The position numbers were made by a program, and so were the translations under genes. The notes under the pieces were generated by a model. That model was not told the origin of the DNA. It saw only the letters and a list, made by a program, of their open reading frames with translations, and made no database searches. Positions 13,845-16,275 of a stretch of DNA of 16,275 nucleotides are shown in pieces (the stretch's first letter is position 1; each line of letters starts with the position of its first letter). Origin of the DNA: SIG438 sp034117945 (GTDB taxonomy: Bacteria; Bacillota; Clostridia; HGM11514); the NCBI GenBank assembly GCA_034117945.1, contig JAXEOR010000152.1:1-16275 (forward strand), in the 5' to 3' direction.

Positions 13845-14909
13845 AACGGCAATTTCTGCATTTTGAAAGGCCTTTTTCTTCAGCTCCTTCAGCCGGCTCT
13901 CATAGTCCGATTCCCGCGCCAGAGCCGTCAGACGGAGCAGCTCTCCGGCCTGAATCTGCTCGGCGCTTACATAGCTTTCCAGCCCAAGATACCGAAGATA
14001 CCCCCGCACCTTTGGGTCATATACAATGCCCACGGGAGCGGCTCCTGCCGCCGTGGCATAAATCAACGCATGAAGGCGCATTCCCACCACTGCGGCGCTT
14101 TTGGACATCAGTCCCAACACCTGCTCCACCGTAAGAGAATCCTCCAGCACCACCGCATCCGTCCCCTTGGCCGCCCGCCAACAAAGGTCAGTATCCCGGG
14201 AGGGCTGCATGGGAAGCAGCAGGCTTTTAAAGCCATAACGGCTTCTCATCTCAATCATATATTTTTTGACTTCTGTGCAGATTTTTTCATCGCAGTTTTT
14301 CCAGCTTCGCAAAGATATGATCACAGGGGGCTGCTGGCAGCCAAGCTTAGCCAGCAGTTCGGCGGTTTCCTCCTCCGGGCAAAGCGTCAGCCCCAATGCC
14401 GGATCTGCCGTAACCCGCATCTCCGGCTTACAAACTCCCATTCCCCGCAGCTCCTCCAAAGAATCCGGTTCCCGCAGTGTAATCTGATCCACCCGGTTGA
14501 GCACCTTCCCGCACAGTCTGCGGTTCCAGCCGGAATCCACCGGGCCAACCCCGTTGGCATACAGCATCACCTTGCACCCGCATTCGGTCGCCATCTGAAT
14601 CAAGCCCAAATAATAATACAGCGATTTGGAGCTGGTGGCGTCCTGAATCAGGCTGCCTCCGCCGCTTAGCAAAACCTTTGTTTTTTTCATCACGCGAAAA
14701 ATGGTTCTCAGCTTCATCCGTCCAATGGCCTTTACCCCATGGCGCCGGGCGGTTTCCTCCGGATTCTGAGACAGCACCACAATCCGAATGCCGGGGCGGC
14801 ACACTCTCAAATCATGCAAAATTGCCTGCAGCAAGGCCTCGTCCCCACTGTTTCCAAATCCGTAATAACCGGATAGCATCACATCATACATTTTCTTATC
14901 CCCGCTCAT
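13833..14909 (-). CDS. csaB: polysaccharide pyruvyl transferase CsaB
   Basis: CsaB adds a pyruvate ketal to a secondary cell-wall polysaccharide; the pyruvylated sugar is the ligand for SLH-domain proteins such as S-layer proteins. The 358-residue protein has the family's nucleotide-fold start LSGYYGFGNSGDEALL (12-27), GGGSLIQD (83-90), YANGVGPV (117-124), ISLRSWKN (198-205), and the conserved VGMRLHALIYA (275-285). The ATG overlaps the upstream gene's stop (ATGA), which favours coupled translation; an internal ATG at 14891 is an alternative. It ends inside the 3' end of ylbJ on the other strand. The donor (PEP) and polymer are inferred from family. PEP is also the product or substrate of the nearby PpdK, but I see no reason to link the two. 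Confidence 0.93.
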   Translation of the reverse strand: MSGDKKMYDVMLSGYYGFGNSGDEALLQAILHDLRVCRPGIRIVVLSQNPEETARRHGVKAIGRMKLRTIFRVMKKTKVLLSGGGSLIQDATSSKSLYYYLGLIQMATECGCKVMLYANGVGPVDSGWNRRLCGKVLNRVDQITLREPDSLEELRGMGVCKPEMRVTADPALGLTLCPEEETAELLAKLGCQQPPVIISLRSWKNCDEKICTEVKKYMIEMRSRYGFKSLLLPMQPSRDTDLCWRAAKGTDAVVLEDSLTVEQVLGLMSKSAAVVGMRLHALIYATAAGAAPVGIVYDPKVRGYLRYLGLESYVSAEQIQAGELLRLTALARESDYESRLKELKKKAFQNAEIAVSLL

Positions 14910-16036
14910 TCTTTTATTACCGCCCGGTAAGCCTTTTCCGCATCGTCTGCCATCCGCCGGACGGAATAATGCTGTTCGATGGTTTTTTTACAAAACCGGC
15001 GAATGCTCCGCTGGGCTGTCTCATCCATACGGGCATATTCCAAAATGCTGTCCCGAACCGATGCCACAGTGGGAAGAGCAGCCCCTCTGCAGGTGAAGTT
15101 ATTGGCAAAGGCAGCCTCCTCCTTCTCCGGCAGATACAGTCCCTGATCTCCTTCGTTTCCGGCCAGCACCACCGCCTTTTCAGCGGCCATTGCCTCCAGC
15201 GCCGCCCGGCTGACACCTACAAACAGATCCGCCGACGCCACAAACCGATTCACATCCGTTCTGGGGCCTGTGATTTTAATGTCCTGTCCGCCCAGACTAC
15301 GGTTGGTCTCCTCCGCCAACTTGGCAACCTCCCGGTACACGTCTCCCCCGCCTACAATCACCAGCTCCGCATTGGGAATCTGTTTTTTGATTTCAGGGAA
15401 GGCCTTCAGCAGCAAAAAGGCCACATCCGCCCGGCTTTGATCCAGCCGGCTGATATGCACAATCCGAAACGCATCTTTAGAAAGCCCAAACTCCACGCTG
15501 ATTTCACCATAGGAAATATCTCCGGAAAAACGCTGGGTATTGATCCCGTTAATGGTAACAATAATCTGCTCCGGAGGCAAATGATATTCCTTGATCAGAT
15601 AGTCCCTGATGTCCTCGCTGACGGCAATGGTCTCCTGCCCCCAATCGGTTAAATACTTTAATCCGTGCCCTGTTTCAAACACCCAGTGAGCCGTAGTCAC
15701 AAAAGGAATCTGCTCTCTGCGGCACAGCTTTCCCGCCAAAAATCCGGGAATTCTGGCATGGGCATGCACCAGATCAATCTGCTCTTTTTTGATAATCTCC
15801 TTCAGCTTCCGATAAGATGCCAGCAAATGAGACGGCTTTTTGTTATGCATCGGAACCTGATAATGAACGATCCCCGCCTCCTCCAGCTCGGGTACAAAGG
15901 CACCCCCGTTTGAGGCGATCACCACATGATAGCCCCGCTTTTGCAGCGCCAGGGAAAGCTCCATAATATGCGTTTCCGCCCCGCCGATCCCCATAGACAT
16001 CTGCGCCATTAATATATTACAAGGTAAGTTGGCCAT
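14906..16036 (-). CDS. GT4-family glycosyltransferase paired with CsaB
   Basis: This 376-residue protein is a GT-B fold retaining glycosyltransferase of family 4, with no membrane segment, acting at the cytoplasmic face. The N-terminal domain has MGIGGAETHIMEL (15-27) and the HAHARIPG turn (91-98). The C-terminal nucleotide-sugar domain has VHISRLDQ (193-200), AELVIVGGGD (223-232) and SRAALEAMA (276-284). In the usual EX7E motif the second Glu is E281, but the first position (273) is Val, as in the VGVSRAALEAMA variant. AAGGAGG lies 5 nt before the ATG. The stop overlaps the csaB start by 4 nt. The pairing suggests that it builds the cell-wall polymer that CsaB pyruvylates; the sugar is unknown. 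Confidence 0.9.
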   Translation of the reverse strand: MANLPCNILMAQMSMGIGGAETHIMELSLALQKRGYHVVIASNGGAFVPELEEAGIVHYQVPMHNKKPSHLLASYRKLKEIIKKEQIDLVHAHARIPGFLAGKLCRREQIPFVTTAHWVFETGHGLKYLTDWGQETIAVSEDIRDYLIKEYHLPPEQIIVTINGINTQRFSGDISYGEISVEFGLSKDAFRIVHISRLDQSRADVAFLLLKAFPEIKKQIPNAELVIVGGGDVYREVAKLAEETNRSLGGQDIKITGPRTDVNRFVASADLFVGVSRAALEAMAAEKAVVLAGNEGDQGLYLPEKEEAAFANNFTCRGAALPTVASVRDSILEYARMDETAQRSIRRFCKKTIEQHYSVRRMADDAEKAYRAVIKE

Positions 16037-16066
16037 GATTTCCTCCTTATGATAGCTTCTCTTTTT

Positions 16067-16095
16067 ATGGTATCATAATCAATCAAAAAAATCAA
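16067..16095 (-). promoter_or_regulatory. candidate promoter of the glycosyltransferase-csaB unit
   Basis: On the minus strand TTGATT (16095-16090) and TACCAT (16072-16067) are 17 nt apart, each matching 4 of 6 consensus bases, in a T-rich context. An alternative -10, TATGAT, overlaps it but lacks a good -35. The leader would be about 25 nt and contains the AAGGAGG ribosome binding site. Confidence 0.4.
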
Positions 16096-16113
16096 TCCCA
16101 AAAACACTTCTTT

Positions 16114-16142
16114 TTGACTTTTCTTTTGATCTATGGTATGAT
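16114..16142 (+). promoter_or_regulatory. sigma-A promoter of tmcAL
   Basis: TTGACT (16114-16119) and TATGAT (16137-16142) are separated by exactly 17 nt, each matching 5 of 6 consensus bases, and A/T-rich sequence lies upstream. Transcription should start near 16149, giving a short leader of about 28 nt with AAAGG and GGCGGGG before the ATG. Confidence 0.8.
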
Positions 16143-16176
16143 AAAAGCAACTGATTCAAAGAAAGGCGGGGCTTTT

Positions 16177-16275
16177 ATGAGAGTTGCGGGAATTATTTGC
16201 GAATACAACCCCTTTCATAACGGACATCGGTATCATATTCAAAAAACATTAAAACAAGCCGACAGATGTATTTGC
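16177..16275 (+). CDS. tmcAL: tRNA(Met) cytidine acetate ligase TmcAL (YlbM), N-terminal 33 residues
   Basis: TmcAL uses acetate and ATP to make N4-acetylcytidine at the wobble position of elongator tRNA-Met. Only the first 33 residues are in the window. They include IICEYNPFHNGHRYHI (6-21), the nucleotidyltransferase HxGH-type motif HNGH at 14-17, and the YNPFHNGH signature of the YlbM family. The ATG at 16177 follows AAAGGCGGGG, a modest ribosome binding site, and is driven by the divergent promoter. In B. subtilis ylbM lies near ylbJ, and here the two are separated by the csaB unit on the other strand. Identification from 33 residues is good because the motif is distinctive. Confidence 0.9.
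   Translation, partial: MRVAGIICEYNPFHNGHRYHIQKTLKQADRCIC

Noticed and set aside
13862..13878. AAAGGCCTTTTTC just after ylbJ, considered as the ylbJ terminator
   Set aside because: The palindrome has no loop and cannot form a stable hairpin of useful length.
16141..16178. 8-bp inverted repeat ATAAAAGC / GCTTTTAT around the tmcAL ribosome binding site
   Set aside because: It suggested a hairpin hiding the start codon, but the left arm lies upstream of the predicted transcription start near 16149, so it would not be in the RNA.

Overview
The window looks like the chromosome of an anaerobic, endospore-forming member of the Clostridia, probably Lachnospirales or a relative; I cannot name the species. 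The reasons are the sporulation genes yqfC, yqfD and ylbJ, the conserved cluster yqfC-yqfD-phoH-pgpH-ybeY-era-yqzL-recO, a clostridial-type pyruvate,phosphate dikinase beside recO, strong AGGAGG-type ribosome binding sites, and base composition near 50% GC by eye. Most genes lie on the minus strand and read right to left. There are no rRNA, tRNA, CRISPR, transposase, integrase or phage genes.

Right end (about 13.8-16.3 kb): tmcAL (tRNA-Met cytidine acetate ligase, N-terminal part) runs rightwards from a clear sigma-A promoter. Divergent from it is a two-gene unit of a GT4-family glycosyltransferase and csaB, which suggests a pyruvylated cell-wall polymer of the kind that anchors SLH-domain proteins. 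csaB converges on the sporulation membrane gene ylbJ and the two overlap by 12 nt. A strong hairpin inside ylbJ, with its T-run on the csaB strand, is a likely csaB terminator.

Centre (5.8-12.7 kb): ylbJ and yqfC are divergent across 144 nt that contains a sigma-E-like promoter for yqfC. The minus-strand operon yqfC-yqfD-phoH-pgpH-ybeY-era-yqzL-recO follows with very tight spacing (35-, 4-, 23- and 53-nt overlaps, and one zero-gap join). It combines spore development (YqfCD), c-di-AMP turnover (PgpH), RNA and ribosome maturation (PhoH, YbeY, Era) and DNA repair (RecO). Compared with Bacillus subtilis, dgkA and cdd are missing. The small gene yqzL sits between era and recO.

Left-centre (3.0-5.8 kb): ppdK has its own near-consensus promoter (TTTACA-N17-TATAAT with a TGn extension) directly after recO.

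Left (0-3.0 kb): after ppdK comes a 160-nt non-coding stretch with a 16-bp hairpin closed by a GAAA tetraloop, whose two G-U pairs form only in minus-strand RNA. It is followed by a tight operon of a YgjP/SprT-like metallopeptidase, a flavodoxin, a low-molecular-weight tyrosine phosphatase and a P-loop kinase, then the N-terminal part of a GH29 alpha-L-fucosidase cut by the window edge.

The window is mostly ordinary core genome. I found no clear new multi-gene system. The best candidates for undescribed biology are the structured RNA between ppdK and the metallopeptidase gene, and the terminator-like hairpin embedded in ylbJ.
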